A DNA stretch of 64,000 nt from positions 9,217,378 to 9,281,377 of the forward strand of contig JAJHZJ010000061.1 of assembly GCA_023548195.1 (NCBI GenBank), read 5' to 3'. The notes under the pieces are model-generated. The model saw nothing but the letters and a program-made list of their open reading frames with translations, was not told where the DNA came from and ran no database searches. Made by a program: the position numbers and the translations under genes. Source of the DNA: Bettongia penicillata ogilbyi (Eukaryota; Chordata; Mammalia; Diprotodontia; Potoroidae). Positions 53,998 to 64,000 of this stretch are shown here, piece after piece. Position 1 is the first letter of the stretch. Each line of letters opens with the position of its first letter.

Positions 53998-54108
53998 AAC
54001 TCAAAAAACATTTATTACATGCATACTTGGTACAAAGCACTATGTTAGATTCTGTGGAATACAAAGCTGAATACAGTTCCTGTCCATAGTGGGGAACAGA
54101 GGAAAGGT
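53998..54108 (-). mobile_element. L2 LINE 3' end
   Basis: caaaaaacatttattacatgcatacttggtacaaagcactatgttag..cagttcctgtccatag. Confidence 0.75.
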
Positions 54109-54109
54109 C

Positions 54110-54185
54110 TGGCAAGGAAACCGCAGAGTTCAAATCCTGCTTCAGATGTTTATTACCTGTGTGACCTTAGGCAAATCACTTTAAT
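54110..54185 (+). mobile_element. MIR fragment
   Basis: agagttcaaatcctgcttcag..ttacctgtgtgaccttaggcaaatcac. Confidence 0.7.
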
Positions 54186-54189
54186 TCAG

Positions 54190-54375
54190 TTCAATTCAAT
54201 AAACATTTATTGAACACCTACTACATGCCAGGCACTATGCCAAGCTTCTGGGGATGCAAAAATAGGAAAAAGACAATCTCTATCCTCAAGGAGACCATAA
54301 TCCAGTGAAGGAGACAATATGCAAACAAATGCATGTAAAGTAAGCTATATACAGGATAAAAAAGAAATAATTTTT
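54190..54375 (-). mobile_element. L2 LINE 3' end
   Basis: caataaacatttattgaacacctactacatgccaggcactatgcc..tctatcctcaaggagacc..tatacaggataaa. Well preserved. Weaker L2 continues past the SINE at about 54640-54700. Confidence 0.88.
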
Positions 54376-54380
54376 TTAAA

Positions 54381-54590
54381 GGGTCAGCTAGATAGCACAG
54401 TAGATAGAGTGCCAGAGTCCAGAAGAGTTTAAATCTAACCTGAGACACTTACTAGTTGTGTGAGCCTGGGCAAGTCACCTAACTCATTTTGCCTTAGTTT
54501 CCTCACCTGTAAAATGAGCTGGAGAAGGACATGTCCTTCCCAAAAGAGGACACGAAGAGGCAGACATGACTAAAAAGAGACTGAAAAAAC
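54381..54590 (+). mobile_element. SINE-A inserted in L2
   Basis: ggtcagctagatagcacagtagatagagtgcc..ctgtaaaatgagctggagaagg, then a shortened end with ggcagacatgactaaaaagagactg. Confidence 0.9.
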
Positions 54591-54844
54591 AAAAACAACA
54601 AGAAAAGACTAAACAAAACTGAAAAAATGAAAACAAAAGAAAGCACAGGAATTGAGGGGTCAGGCACGGCTTTCTGTAAAAGGTGAAAGCAAGACAGGGC
54701 CTCAGTTTATGCTCTTATAAAATGAGGCTGTTGGACAGATGACTTCTGAGCTCAAATATCTGGAGAGATATGGCCGTTTAGTTGGCAAGATAATAGGATA
54801 GTAATAACAAATGAGGACAGAATAAATTTGTTTACAGATTAATT

Positions 54845-55200
54845 TCATCATCAAACATTTATTAAGTGCTGATTATATGAAGTGTCATTTTTAATTCAAA
54901 GAAGTATAAAGATAACAAGCTAAGGTCCTTCCCTTCAAGGAGTTAAGTGTCCTAGAGAGGTATAAATAAATTGTGAGAACTTTAGGGAGGGAGAGATGGC
55001 TTCTGGCTTCAGACATTGGGAAAACTATCATGAAAGAAGATGGGTTGGAACTCAACAGGGAAAGTGACCTATGTGAGAAAAGGCATGGAGGTGGGCCAGG
55101 GAGAGATAAATTGGGTGAACAATTCATTTTGGCAGAAACACGGAACATGTCAAGTTGAGGAATGGAAAATGTTTGGAAGTAAGTTGAAATCATTTAGAGG
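54845..55200 (-). mobile_element. L2 LINE 3' region
   Basis: tcaaacatttattaagtgctgattat..aggtccttcccttcaaggagtt, then typical antisense L2 text (ggtgggccagggag, aaggcatggagg). Confidence 0.65.
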
Positions 55201-55209
55201 ATCTTTGAG

Positions 55210-56274
55210 CTTTGCCAGTTAAAATGGGTCCACCGACCCTGAACCTAAATGGAATCAAATGCCATCTGAAGGAAATCAGAGGATGAATAGAATTTGGAAC
55301 CTCAGAGGTCATCCACTGGTTACCAGGTGTTGTGCAGGAGATGACATCTCTCTCCTTAAGACCTGTTACTTAGTTCTACAAATGGCTAAGGGAAAAAAAA
55401 ATCCTTTCTGAAATGTTTACCTTAATGCCCAAGGTCCAGATCTGCAGCATGGGAGAAGGGGGGAGAAGAAGGAAGTAGTTGCTCACAGGTGCCTTTCTGA
55501 ATGTGATACTCACAGTCAGAGCTTCTCACACTATCCATGGGAATCTTTTACCTTGAGCAAGGAGACCACAGGAATTTTTCAAGCTTTCCCCCTAAGCATG
55601 TAATAGAAGAATTCTCCATACTTAGCTGGACACCTGCCTAGCAAATACTCAGTTTGAGACCCAGGAGACTGATTCACATCTGTTCAAGAGGAAACAGACT
55701 GCCAATGGATGCTCCTCACACACCATGTGTCTGCCAACCCAGCCAGACCCTGCTCTCTGGCCAGCCCCAAGGCTGGAAGCTCTCTGTTCCAGACAACGTT
55801 CCCCATCTGCCCTTTGTTTTTGCATTCCCTAACCTGGGGCTTCCCTATTTAGGGAGTCCTTGACAGAGATGAAACTAACTCGTTCCCCAAATGGGCATTT
55901 ACAGCAGTAGGCATCTGCTCCTGCTGTCCAAAGGTCCAGCAGAATTGCCTAAATTAGAGCTTTTTAGCCAATTGTTTATAAACTGCAACAGGAACCATTT
56001 GGAAAACACGATAATCAGCTCAACGACTCTGTGCAGCACAATTTTATTTTAAGGGCTGATGGCACCATACCTCCAAGCACCTATGGAATCAGCTGCTAGT
56101 CAGCTGACTATATATACATTTACATTTGAACTAGTAACTTACATGCACTTACCTTAGGAGAGAAAATTACTTTCCTTGGGGAAATTTTAGTTTTCTATTA
56201 AATGCCTCTTAGTAGTATAGGACAAGGGAAATGCTCATTTTGGATACAAGTTCTATCTCAGACTGCCCAGAAAT
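55210..56274. other. Unassigned single-copy-looking DNA
   Basis: Over 1 kb without a recognised repeat. No exon supported. Confidence 0.45.
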
Positions 56275-56415
56275 GAAGAGACCTGGAATCTAGTCCTGGC
56301 TCAGATGTGAAAACTGGCAAATGAAATTGAGCGAATCAATTCAAAAATCTCAGGTTTTGTATAGAGGATAGATGTCTAAAATCCATTCCAAGTCTAAATG
56401 TTTATGATTCTATGA
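56275..56415 (+). mobile_element. MIR, degraded
   Basis: gaagagacctggaatctagtcctggctcagatgtg..aagtctaaatgtttatgattc. Confidence 0.6.
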
Positions 56416-56476
56416 ATTTCTTCTTGACTGAGTTTCTCCGGTCAGCTGGGTGCTTTCAGTATCCTCCTCCAGAGAA

Positions 56477-56536
56477 ATTCATTCATTCATTCATTCATTC
56501 ATTCATTCATTCATTCATTCATTCATTCATTCATTC
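56477..56536 (+). repeat. (ATTC)15 microsatellite
   Basis: Fifteen perfect ATTC units, directly followed by the antisense L2 terminus aacaaacatttcttaagcac. Confidence 0.98.
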
Positions 56537-56950
56537 AACAAACATTTCTTAAGCACATACCACATACATAACAATATGTCAAGCCCTGGGGAGATGCAAA
56601 ATTTAGACAATTGCCAAGCATTTATTAATTCTAGGTACTATGCCCCTGAGGGCATAAAGACAAAATGAAATCATTCCTAATGCTGAGAAGCCTACATTCT
56701 GTCAGAGAGAAAAAAGGACAGCTATAAATATGTGCTAGCCATAGATATACATTAAACTAATCTATAATTTCATCCATATAAGGAGTTCTGAAGATACAAA
56801 AACAAAATAGTCCCCAGTGCTAAGAAGCTTAGCTTCTGTAGAGAAAAAAGTACAACTACATATATATATATTATATATCCATATATTATATATACATATA
56901 CATATTATATATGAATTAATCTATAATTTCATCTTTTTAAGGGGTTCCTG
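56537..56950 (-). mobile_element. L2 LINE 3' region with internal duplication and AT repeat
   Basis: aaacatttcttaagcacataccac..aagccctgggg, then two related blocks: about 56653-56790 and 56791-56950. Both contain ctgagaagc/ctaagaagc, agagaaaaaa and taatctataatttcat. The second has gained a ~70 bp TATA-rich stretch (56855-56912). Confidence 0.65.
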
Positions 56951-56984
56951 GTAGGGATGTCAGTACAGTTTACCACCCATGAAC

Positions 56985-57095
56985 CTTGTGGACTTCAGTT
57001 TCCCTGTGATACTGAGATGTTAAGTGATTTGTCTAGAGCCACATATCTAGCATTTGTCAGAGTTGAACCCAGAAACTCTGCCTCTTATATATGTG
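56985..57095 (-). mobile_element. MIR
   Basis: acttcagtttccctgtgatactgagatgttaagtgatttgtctagagcc. Confidence 0.6.
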
Positions 57096-57149
57096 AAATA
57101 AATACAAGAATATATTGGAAGGGGAAGGGGGTGGGGTAAGGTGGTAGCA

Positions 57150-57345
57150 GGAGAGGTTTGTATAGGAAGGGACTCTGAGTTTCAAAGGAAACTAGAATCT
57201 CTAAGAGGCTGTGGGGAGGCTTTCCAGATGTGGGAGACAGCCAGGGCAAAGGCACATATGGAGGACTGTAAAAGGGCCAGTTTGGCTGAGCCATAGTTTG
57301 TCTGTAGGACAATAATTTATAATAAGGTGGAAAGGCCATCCGGGG
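57150..57345 (-). mobile_element. L2 LINE 3' UTR part
   Basis: ctgtggggaggctttccagatgtgggagacagccagggcaaaggcacatatgg..gggccagtttggctgag is antisense L2. Confidence 0.65.
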
Positions 57346-57586
57346 CCAGGTTGTTATGTCAGTCTTGGCTGGTCATTCACTGTATCCTGCACTGCAGGTA
57401 GACCTGTGCATTGAAGAGTCAGAGGAGAGGATGGTGGGACTCAGGGGTAAAATTACTGGGAAATAGCAGAAGGAAACACAGAACCCTGACAGTGTGATTT
57501 CAATACATGACTGATAAGCCAGTATACCATCAATCAAATGCAAAGACTTCTTTCCTCTCACTGGGACCACTCTCAGGTCTTTACTT

Positions 57587-57816
57587 TATTGCTGTTCGGT
57601 TGTGGGGTTGTCCATAGGGTTTTCTTGGCAAAGATACTGGAGTGATTTCCCATTTCCTTCTCCAGTGTGACCCCATTTTACAGAAGAGGAACTGAGGTAA
57701 ATAGGGATTAAGTGACTAACCCAAAGTCACATAGCCACTAAGTATCTGAGGCTGGATTGAATTCATCTTCCTGGCTCCAGGCCCAGAGCTCCATCCACTG
57801 TACCACCTAGCTGCTA
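57587..57816 (-). mobile_element. SINE-A (tRNA-derived)
   Basis: ttgctgttcggttgtggggttgtccatagggttttc to ctccatccactgtaccacctagctgc. Confidence 0.9.
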
Positions 57817-58027
57817 GTTTTAACAGGGGATGCCTAAAACTTAATAGTGCCCCCCAGCTCTTGGCAAGTACAAAATACTGTGCAAATACTTTGTCTATCC
57901 TCAAAGATTTTCCTGTGGGCTTAGCTTCATTGTTGTATGGGATTCTAAGGCTTCTCAGCAAGGCTCTGATCTCGGACCTTAATAATTTCTTAATTTCCCT
58001 AGTAATCCAACATATCATAGTCCAACT

Positions 58028-58257
58028 AACGTGCATATGGAACCTAGCATGTACCAGGCACTTTACAAATATTGTTATTGATCTTCGTAACCCTGCAAGG
58101 TAGGTGCTATCATTATCCCCATTTTACAGATGAGTAAACTGAGGTAAACAGGGCTTGCCCAGGGTCAGACAATTCGTCTCTGAGGCTACATTTGAATTCG
58201 GGCTTTCTCGACTTCAGGTTCAGTGCTCTGAGCATTGTGGTACCATCTAGTCGCCCC
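58028..58257 (-). mobile_element. CORE-SINE (MIR/MAR-type), near complete
   Basis: tagcatgtaccaggcactttacaaatattg..taccatctagtcgcccc. Confidence 0.88.
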
Positions 58258-58439
58258 CAATGCCCATGTTCTCTGGGGCTGAACCTCTCTGTGCCTGCAG
58301 GGGAAGAGCTTTCTCCCCCTTCCTTTCTTCATTGAGCTGATGGGCTTTCTCGGCTCTGCCATACAGGAGCTCCGCTCTCACCAAATGCTGAACTGACGGT
58401 CAGCTTCCCAGAAGGCTGCTGCAGTCCTATATTTAGCCA

Positions 58440-58675
58440 CATTGTGTCATATAGTAACAATACTTTATACTCACGTTGCACCTTTGATCAAAGTTCAAAG
58501 CACTCTGCATACATTAATCCGCTCAACCCCATCCCCCCCCTCCCCAGGGAGGAAGAAAAGCACAGAATATCTTCATGACATCCTGATAGAGAAACTGAGG
58601 CCAGGAGAGATGGTCACTTACCCAAGGTCAGATTAGGGGTCAGGAGATAGAAATAGAACCTGAGGCTGTTTTTCT
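58440..58675 (-). mobile_element. CORE-SINE/MIR, degraded
   Basis: aacaatactttatactcacgttgcacc..agttcaaagcactctgcatac..gagaaactgaggccaggagag..acccaaggtcag. Confidence 0.65.
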
Positions 58676-58804
58676 GTAGTCATTGATTACACCTGCTTCC
58701 TGCTGAATTAACTAGTCCCCAGGTGTTATCACGCCTCTTACTGGTATGATAGGTATTGTGTAGGCATCCTTCCCCTCTAATGGACTTCCCTGTACATTCA
58801 TTGA

Positions 58805-58900
58805 GAGGCAGCATCATGCAATTAAGAATCACAGGGTATGAGGTGAGAAGACCTAGGCTGAGATCCCTGCTCTGTCACTGTACTACCTAGGGTAAGTCAT
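58805..58900 (+). mobile_element. MIR, 5' half
   Basis: agaggcagcatcatgcaattaagaatcac..gagatccctgctctgtcac. Confidence 0.65.
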
Positions 58901-58940
58901 TTTGGCAACAAACATTTATTAGGTGATTACTTGGTGCCAT

Positions 58941-59189
58941 GGGCAGCTGGGGGTGAAGCGGATGGAGTGCTGGGCTTGGAATCAGGAAAGCTGCTCTTCT
59001 CAAATTCAAATATGACCTCAGATACTTACTGACTGTGATCCCGGGCAAGTCACTTCACCCTCTTTGCCTCAGTTTCCTCATCTGTAAAATGAGCTGGAGA
59101 AGGAAATGGCAAACCAATCCAGCATTTTTGCCAAAGAAAAAATCCAAATGGGGTCATGAAGAGTCAGACATGACTGAGAAACAACATGC
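58941..59189 (+). mobile_element. SINE-A inserted in L2
   Basis: gggcagctgggggtgaagcggatggagtgctggg to gtcatgaagagtcagacatgactgagaaacaac. Flanks cttggtgcca/ccttgtgcca suggest a short TSD. Confidence 0.92.
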
Positions 59190-59243
59190 CTTGTGCCAAG
59201 TACAAGAGAAACAAATACAAGCCAGAAGAAAGAACTTGCCCTC

Positions 59244-59499
59244 AAGAATTGTTGTTATTCAGGTATTTCAGTCATGTCTAACTCTTTGTGCCCCCATTTG
59301 GGGTTTTCTTGACAGAGATACTGGAGTGGTTTGCTATTTCCTTTTCCAGGTCATTTTACAGATGAGTAAATTGAGGTAGATAGGGGTTAAGTGGCTTGCT
59401 CAGGGTCACACAGCTAGTAAGTGTCTAAGAACAGATTTGAACTCAGGTTTTCCTGACTCCAGACCTAGCACACTACCCACTGTGCCACCTCATTGACTG
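59244..59499 (-). mobile_element. SINE-A inserted in L2, inverted to its neighbour
   Basis: ttgttattcaggtatttcagtcatgtctaactc to acactacccactgtgccacctcattgactgc. Confidence 0.92.
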
Positions 59500-59754
59500 C
59501 TCTCAAAATACTTACATTCTGATGGGGAAAGATAAAAGACAACTCAAAAAAGGAGCTGAGCAGGGGAGAGAAGGTACATGTACAGCACTGGATGTCTGGA
59601 GAATCATGAATGAAGCCTGGGTCTGTCCCCAATATAGAGGCCCTGGAAGGACCTCATCAATGGGCAGAGAGGGCTGGCATGGCAGATGGATGGTCCTGGT
59701 TAAGAAGACCTCTAGTATGAGGAAAATTTCAGGGTGAGAGGGCAGTTTCCCTTG

Positions 59755-59837
59755 TTCTCAGTTTCCTCTTTAGATTGAGAGGATGGGGACTAGGGAGCTC
59801 CTAAGGTCCCTTCCAGCTTCAAATTGATGCTCTTATG
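59755..59837 (+). mobile_element. MIR 3' fragment
   Basis: ctcagtttcctctttagattg..gctcctaaggtcccttccagcttc. Confidence 0.75.
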
Positions 59838-60337
59838 CCAGCATTAGTCTCTATAGAAATGCAGAGATAGAATATGTGTGGTTTCTAGATTTCCCATCAC
59901 CATGGTGTCTCATGGCTTAGAATAGACAGAGGAAACCTACATATTGCCTCTCTTCAATATTCACCTCTCCTGGTAGGTGGGACACCATTGGAAGCTTTCT
60001 AGAAAGGCTGAAGTCCTGGGCCTTTGCCTAGACAAATGAACCTAGCCTGTCTCCTCTCAGATCTGATTTGTTCATTTTGGAAGTGATAGATTCCAGAAGG
60101 AAGGAAGAATGATGCTACAGTGACAGGTTTTGGCCAGGAGCAGGGGGATGGGTAGAATTGATAGTGACTCTTTGGGGTAAGTGTTACACTGTGACCCAGA
60201 TTCTAAGGAAAAGTAAACTGTGCCTACATTTGATGCTTAGAGCAAATTATCTTCATTTCATTCTCTTATTTTAGATATTGGCTGTCTTCTGCACATGAGA
60301 GTGTTTAAATGGTGGCACTTAAACCTAAGCTGTCTGC
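59838..60337. other. No feature recognised
   Basis: No repeat or exon supported. Confidence 0.4.
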
Positions 60338-60445
60338 ACCAAACCCCCTCATTTTATGGGTGAGGAAACTGAGGCAAAAGAGGTTAAGTAATTTGCCCAG
60401 GGTCACACATGTAGAACACAAAAGAGTTGGAATTTGAACTACCCT
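60338..60445 (-). mobile_element. MIR
   Basis: ccctcattttatgggtgaggaaactgaggc..aatttgcccagggtcacac. Confidence 0.85.
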
Positions 60446-60574
60446 GAAGCTTTCCCTGATTTCCCTGATTCGTCTGGGACCTCATATGGCCCTTGAATAA
60501 GAGTATACCACTTAAGGGAGGAGAAGCCAAGGTGCTGTGAAAGCTGATCTTGAATACAATTATCCTCTAATATT

Positions 60575-60730
60575 GTGTCCTATATGTATAAGCATTTGTG
60601 TCTTATTACCCTCCTACGCTGTAAATCCCACAAAGGCAGGGACAATATCTTAAGTAAATTATTTATCTTACCCCAGCATTTTGTACAATGCTCTACATGT
60701 GGCAGAGACCTAATGAATGTTTGTTAAAGG
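60575..60730 (+). mobile_element. L2 LINE 3' end
   Basis: tgtaaatcccacaaaggcagggacaatatc..ccccagcattttgtacaatgctc..cctaatgaatgtttgtt. Confidence 0.8.
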
Positions 60731-60794
60731 CATGAGTCAACTATGGGGCTCCAAGTATCAGAACTAGAAGCTGGAAGAATCAAAGAGAAGGGCC

Positions 60795-61250
60795 ATGGTC
60801 AGTCAACAAGCATTTAAGAGCTTACTATGTACGATGATAGACTTGGCTCTTCTCAGCAATAAAATGATCTAAGCTACTTCCAAAAGACTCTTGAAGGAAA
60901 ATGCTCTCCACATCCAGAGAAAGAATTATAGAGTCTGAATGCAGATCGAAGCATACTGTTTTCACTTTTTTTTTTGGGGGGGGGGAAGTTGGTGTCTTTC
61001 CCCCCTTTTGTTCTGTTTCTTCTTTCACAATATAACTAATATAGAAATTTTTTTAAAAAAGGGCTTACTGGGTGCTAAGTACTGAGAATATAAATGCAAG
61101 TTGAAAGAAAAGCAGTCTGCTCTCAAGGAGTTTCTATTCTAATAGGGGAAGAAGACATAAGAAAAGGAAGCTGAAAAGGAGGAAGGGTAGGGAGAAATCA
61201 AAGGTACCCAACTGAGGGGCATTGGAGAGCAAAGAGAGTCACAGAAAAGG
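60795..61250 (-). mobile_element. L2 LINE 3' region, split by L1
   Basis: gtcaacaagcatttaagagcttactatgt joins, across the L1, gggcttactgggtgctaagtactgag..agcagtctgctctcaaggagtttc. Confidence 0.75.
60831..61058 (+). mobile_element. L1 LINE 3' end
   Basis: gatagacttggctcttctcagcaataaaatgatc..atgctctccacatccagagaaagaa..gaatgcagatcgaagcatactg..tctttcacaatataactaat. The 3' UTR is cut short before the usual G-rich part. Flanks aagagcttactatgt and aagggcttactgggt fit a TSD (12/15). Confidence 0.88.
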
Positions 61251-62534
61251 AACCACTGACTGTACTTCTCTCACCTGTATTATCCCTCCCGTCCCCCGTA
61301 CCAAGCCAAGTCCTGCATAAATATGATGTTTTCTGCTGATGGTTTCCAGGACTTTGTTTCTAAAGGTAGTCTGACTAGAGCAATGGCCCAGGGAGTTACC
61401 TCCCTATCCTTCTTGCAGTGGCCTACTTGGCTTGAGTGGAATGGTGCTGCCAACATCTGAGATAGTAATAGGATGGCAAATAAGGAAGGGAGAGTTCAAA
61501 TTCACCCCTTCTGTGCCCAACCCTTGTTGTCTCTCTGGCTCCAGAAACAGCACCTTGTAGGTAGTGGGGTAGAAACCCCACTCTTTCTGATCACTCCAGG
61601 TAAGAAAAAGAAGCTTTGAAATGTAGAAAAGTTATTTCCAGTTAGCTGTTATAGAAAAAAAAATTAAGAAATAACATTTGCTGATGACTTCCTCTTACAA
61701 ATGGAATGGAATTGCGGGGCTAGAATCCAGGGATTTTTCCCAGAAATCTTCCAGTGCTTTTCCTCATGTTTGGATTCTGTCCCTTGCCTCTCCTCTGCTG
61801 TTACCTTGAGTTTGTCTCAGCCTCCTCACTCACCACGCGAGCATTTTGCAATCCTTAGCACTTCTCACTCTCAGCTAATTCTCACACTCACTCTGCTGGG
61901 TGGGAGCTACGTATTATTCTCATTTCTTGAAGGCAGAAACTGAGACAATGTCAAGCTCCTAAGTGCCAGTAGCTGGCTTCTTTCCCCACTTTCTGTTTCA
62001 ACAACCTACATCCCATTTTTAAAGCATTTTGGGATGTTTGGGTAAAAGAAACTTAATTCAAGAGCCAAATGGTGTTATTACGATGATTAAACTAAATGAG
62101 AGCATGCATTTTTGTACTTCAAACAAAGTGGCCTAGTTTAATGGGACTTCGGGGGGAACCTAACATCTGTAATCTGCACCGAGGAGAGCTACTCCTGTCC
62201 TGAACATCTGGAGCTTTGTGGCAAATTTAGAACAGCTAAAGAAACTGACCGATAAGTTGAAAAATCTAACCCAGTGATTCTCATCCCTTTGACATGACTT
62301 TGCAGCCCATTCTTGGTCTGATTATTTCCTCTCTCCCAACCTAAAAAGGAGAAAGGGTATTAAAAATGAAATGATTTTCTTTTACAATGGTAAAATTATA
62401 TTCCAGTTGATTTAATTTAGCATACATGCGTACCCTGACTATTCTGTTACACAGTTCTGTGCTAGCTGCTTATCTCAACTACAAAATGGAGATGAGGCCT
62501 CATGATGGAACTTACAGCCTTAGGGAAAAGCACC
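61251..62534. other. Unassigned single-copy-looking DNA
   Basis: 1.28 kb with no recognised repeat and no supported exon. Frames of 80 codons or fewer. Confidence 0.45.
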
Positions 62535-62768
62535 TGTTTTATAACACCCACTATGTGCTAGGTGTTGTACTAAGAGCTGTGTAAATAGTATCTCATTTCA
62601 TTCTCATAATAACCTTGGGAGATAGGTGATATTATGATCTCCACTTTACAAGTGAGGAAACCGAGACAGAGATAAGTGATTTGTCTAAGGTCACACAGCT
62701 AGTAAGTATCTGAGGCCAAGTTTGGATGCTGGTCTTTCTGACTCCAGGTCTAGCAATCTATCCACTTA
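62535..62768 (-). mobile_element. CORE-SINE (MIR/MAR-type), near complete
   Basis: taacacccactatgtgctaggtgttgtactaag to aggtctagcaatctatccactta. Confidence 0.9.
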
Positions 62769-62799
62769 TTCCCTTACCTCTATACATTTACAAAGTCAA

Positions 62800-63360
62800 A
62801 ACCAAGAAAGAAAAGGTCATTATCAACTGGGAGAACAGGGAAAGACTTCGTGGAAGAGGTGATACTAGAGTTGGATTTGAAAGTACAGGTAGGAATTCAA
62901 CACTTGAGATAAGAAGGACATTCCAAGCATCAGGAATGGTTTGAACTTGGGCAAAGAAGGAGTCAAGAGCAGAGCATGACAAAGGGATGTTGAGTATTCC
63001 TGTTTGATGGAGTCACAGAATACCCGGATAAAAAAGAGCTGGTAAGTGTAAAGGTAGTCAAGGGCCTTGATTGCCGGCACTGATTTCAAATGAATTTGAG
63101 ATCTACTTGATATAGAGTAGGAAACCATTCAAGAATTTTGAAAGGAGGTGAAGGAATCTGGAGATTCCTGGTTTGATTTTGAAAGCTTATCTATATGAGT
63201 CATTGAAATATAACCACAATAAGACTTTGTGGCAGAAACTAGCCCCAGCTGGTGCAGAAGGAAGTTTAGCAGCAAGCTATTGATAGGAAAGATACCAGTG
63301 GAATTGAGGACAGATTAAAGTGGGTTCAAAAAAAGCAGGTTATACTCAAGAGAAGTGGGG
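62800..63360 (-). mobile_element. L2 LINE, 3' UTR into ORF2 end
   Basis: ggagaacagggaaagacttcgtgg..gatactagagttggatttgaaag..acattccaagcatcagg..caagggccttgattgccgg..gtaggaaaccattcaag is long antisense L2 text. Confidence 0.7.
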
Positions 63361-63794
63361 GAAGGGGGCAGGATGTTGAGAGTTTATAGCCTCATTGATT
63401 TGTGTATTATGGCTGGAGTTTGCAACTCTCTCCAAATATGAGTGAGACTAAGTTGTGTCCTAAGTATCTGATGCCCCCTCATCCAGTGATACCAGTACTG
63501 GTTAACCATAGCCATGATTCCTGTCAGATTCCATATTGTAGAACATTGCCAAATGGCCAATTTTTCAGTTCTCAATTGTTTTCACCTGTGAAGAAAAATC
63601 ATGGTTTTGGGGGGATGAGGTTACAAGTAGATCTAGAGCCTGAGGCACGTGTGACTATGTGTGGTAGGCCTATAACAAAAGAAGGGATGTCATCCAATCT
63701 ATTCATAAAGAAGATTAGTCTGGCAGGCATGTTAAGGATGAATATCCTAACATTACATGAAGTAATTTGAGTCACCTTAGAATACCATAGATGT
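63361..63794. other. No feature recognised
   Basis: A 122-codon plus frame (63402-63770) has no recognised domain. Confidence 0.4.
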
Positions 63795-64000
63795 TGGGTG
63801 GCTAGATGATGCAAAAGATAGAGGGTCTGGCCTGGTGTCAGGAAGACCAGAGTTCAAATCTGGCTGCAGACACTTATTAACTCTGTGACCCTGGGAAAGT
63901 CACTCAACCCTGCCTGCCTCAGTTTCCTCATCTGTCAATTGAGCTGGAGACAGAAATGGCAAACCCACACCAGTATCTTTGCCAAGAATACCCCAAGTGG
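63795..64000 (+). mobile_element. SINE-A, cut by the window end
   Basis: ggtggctagatgatgcaaaagatagagggtctgg to tctttgccaagaataccccaagtgg; the last ~35 bp lie outside the window. Confidence 0.92.

Larger units (their letters stand above)
58905..59730 (-). mobile_element. L2 LINE 3' region, split by two SINEs
   Basis: Pieces 58905-58940 (caacaaacatttattaggtgattac), 59190-59243 (tgtgccaagtacaagagaaac..cttgccctcaagaatt) and 59500-59730 (tctcaaaatacttacattctgatgggg..) join as one antisense L2. Confidence 0.75.

Noticed and set aside
56477..56536. Short regular repeats as a CRISPR-like or satellite array
   Set aside because: Pure ATTC tetranucleotides without spacers, attached to an L2 tail in a vertebrate genome.
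1..64000. Endogenous retrovirus or LTR elements, and tRNA, rRNA or snRNA genes
   Set aside because: Looked for LTR pairs, retroviral protein motifs and RNA gene signatures; only tRNA-like heads of SINEs were found.

Overview
This window looks like intergenic or intronic DNA from a marsupial (metatherian) nuclear genome. I found no protein-coding gene, RNA gene, CpG-island promoter or CRISPR array that I can support. The organism call rests on the repeat mix: LINE-1 copies with a marsupial-type ORF1 and 3' UTR, an ORF1-only 'half-L1' (HAL1-type) element, very many tRNA-headed SINEs of two kinds, abundant old L2/MIR (CORE-SINE) and CR1/L3 copies, hAT DNA transposon relics, and a relic that looks like the R4/Dong LINE clade. 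Family names come from recognising the sequence by eye; no library search was run. SINE-A here means the ~235 bp tRNA-derived SINE ending near 'caaatggggtca...gacatgactga'. SINE-B means the longer tRNA-derived SINE ending near 'gtcctcttcaagaacaaaggac'. MIR/CORE-SINE means the older mammal-wide type.

Layout. 0-4 kb: an antisense L1 3' end with 10-bp target-site duplications (TSDs), then the most complete element of the window, a ~2.9 kb half-L1 (5' UTR, broken ORF1, purine-rich 3' UTR, no ORF2) with a perfect 13-bp TSD. 4-12 kb: MIR, L2, CR1/L3 and SINE copies, plus three hAT-type elements, two of them inserted into older MIRs. 12.1-14.6 kb: a 5'-truncated L1 with a dead reverse transcriptase. 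15-18 kb: mostly unassigned DNA with one SINE-A and a long polypyrimidine tract. 18-19.6 kb: an antisense L2 split by three SINEs. 22.4-26.2 kb: an L1 ORF2 interrupted by another L1 and several L2 pieces. 27.3-28.3 kb: a LINE relic and a SINE-B that share a 3' terminus. 29.5-31.5 kb: a ~200 bp segment present twice, the second copy inside an L2. 34.3-35.5 kb: an L1 copy with a complete 5' end but no 3' end. 36-43 kb: MIR, CR1/L3, L2 and unassigned DNA. 43.3-44.8 kb: the R4/Dong-like relic. 45-64 kb: SINEs, MIRs, L2, two L1 3' ends, microsatellites and long unassigned stretches.

Nothing here forms a pathway. The window records layered transposition: L2/MIR/CR1 underneath, then L1 and hAT, then SINE-A/SINE-B. 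The points most worth checking are the ORF1-only L1, the 3'-truncated L1, the duplicated ~200 bp segment, the shared SINE/LINE 3' end and the R4/Dong-like relic. Boundaries given without a TSD are approximate, usually within 10-30 bp.
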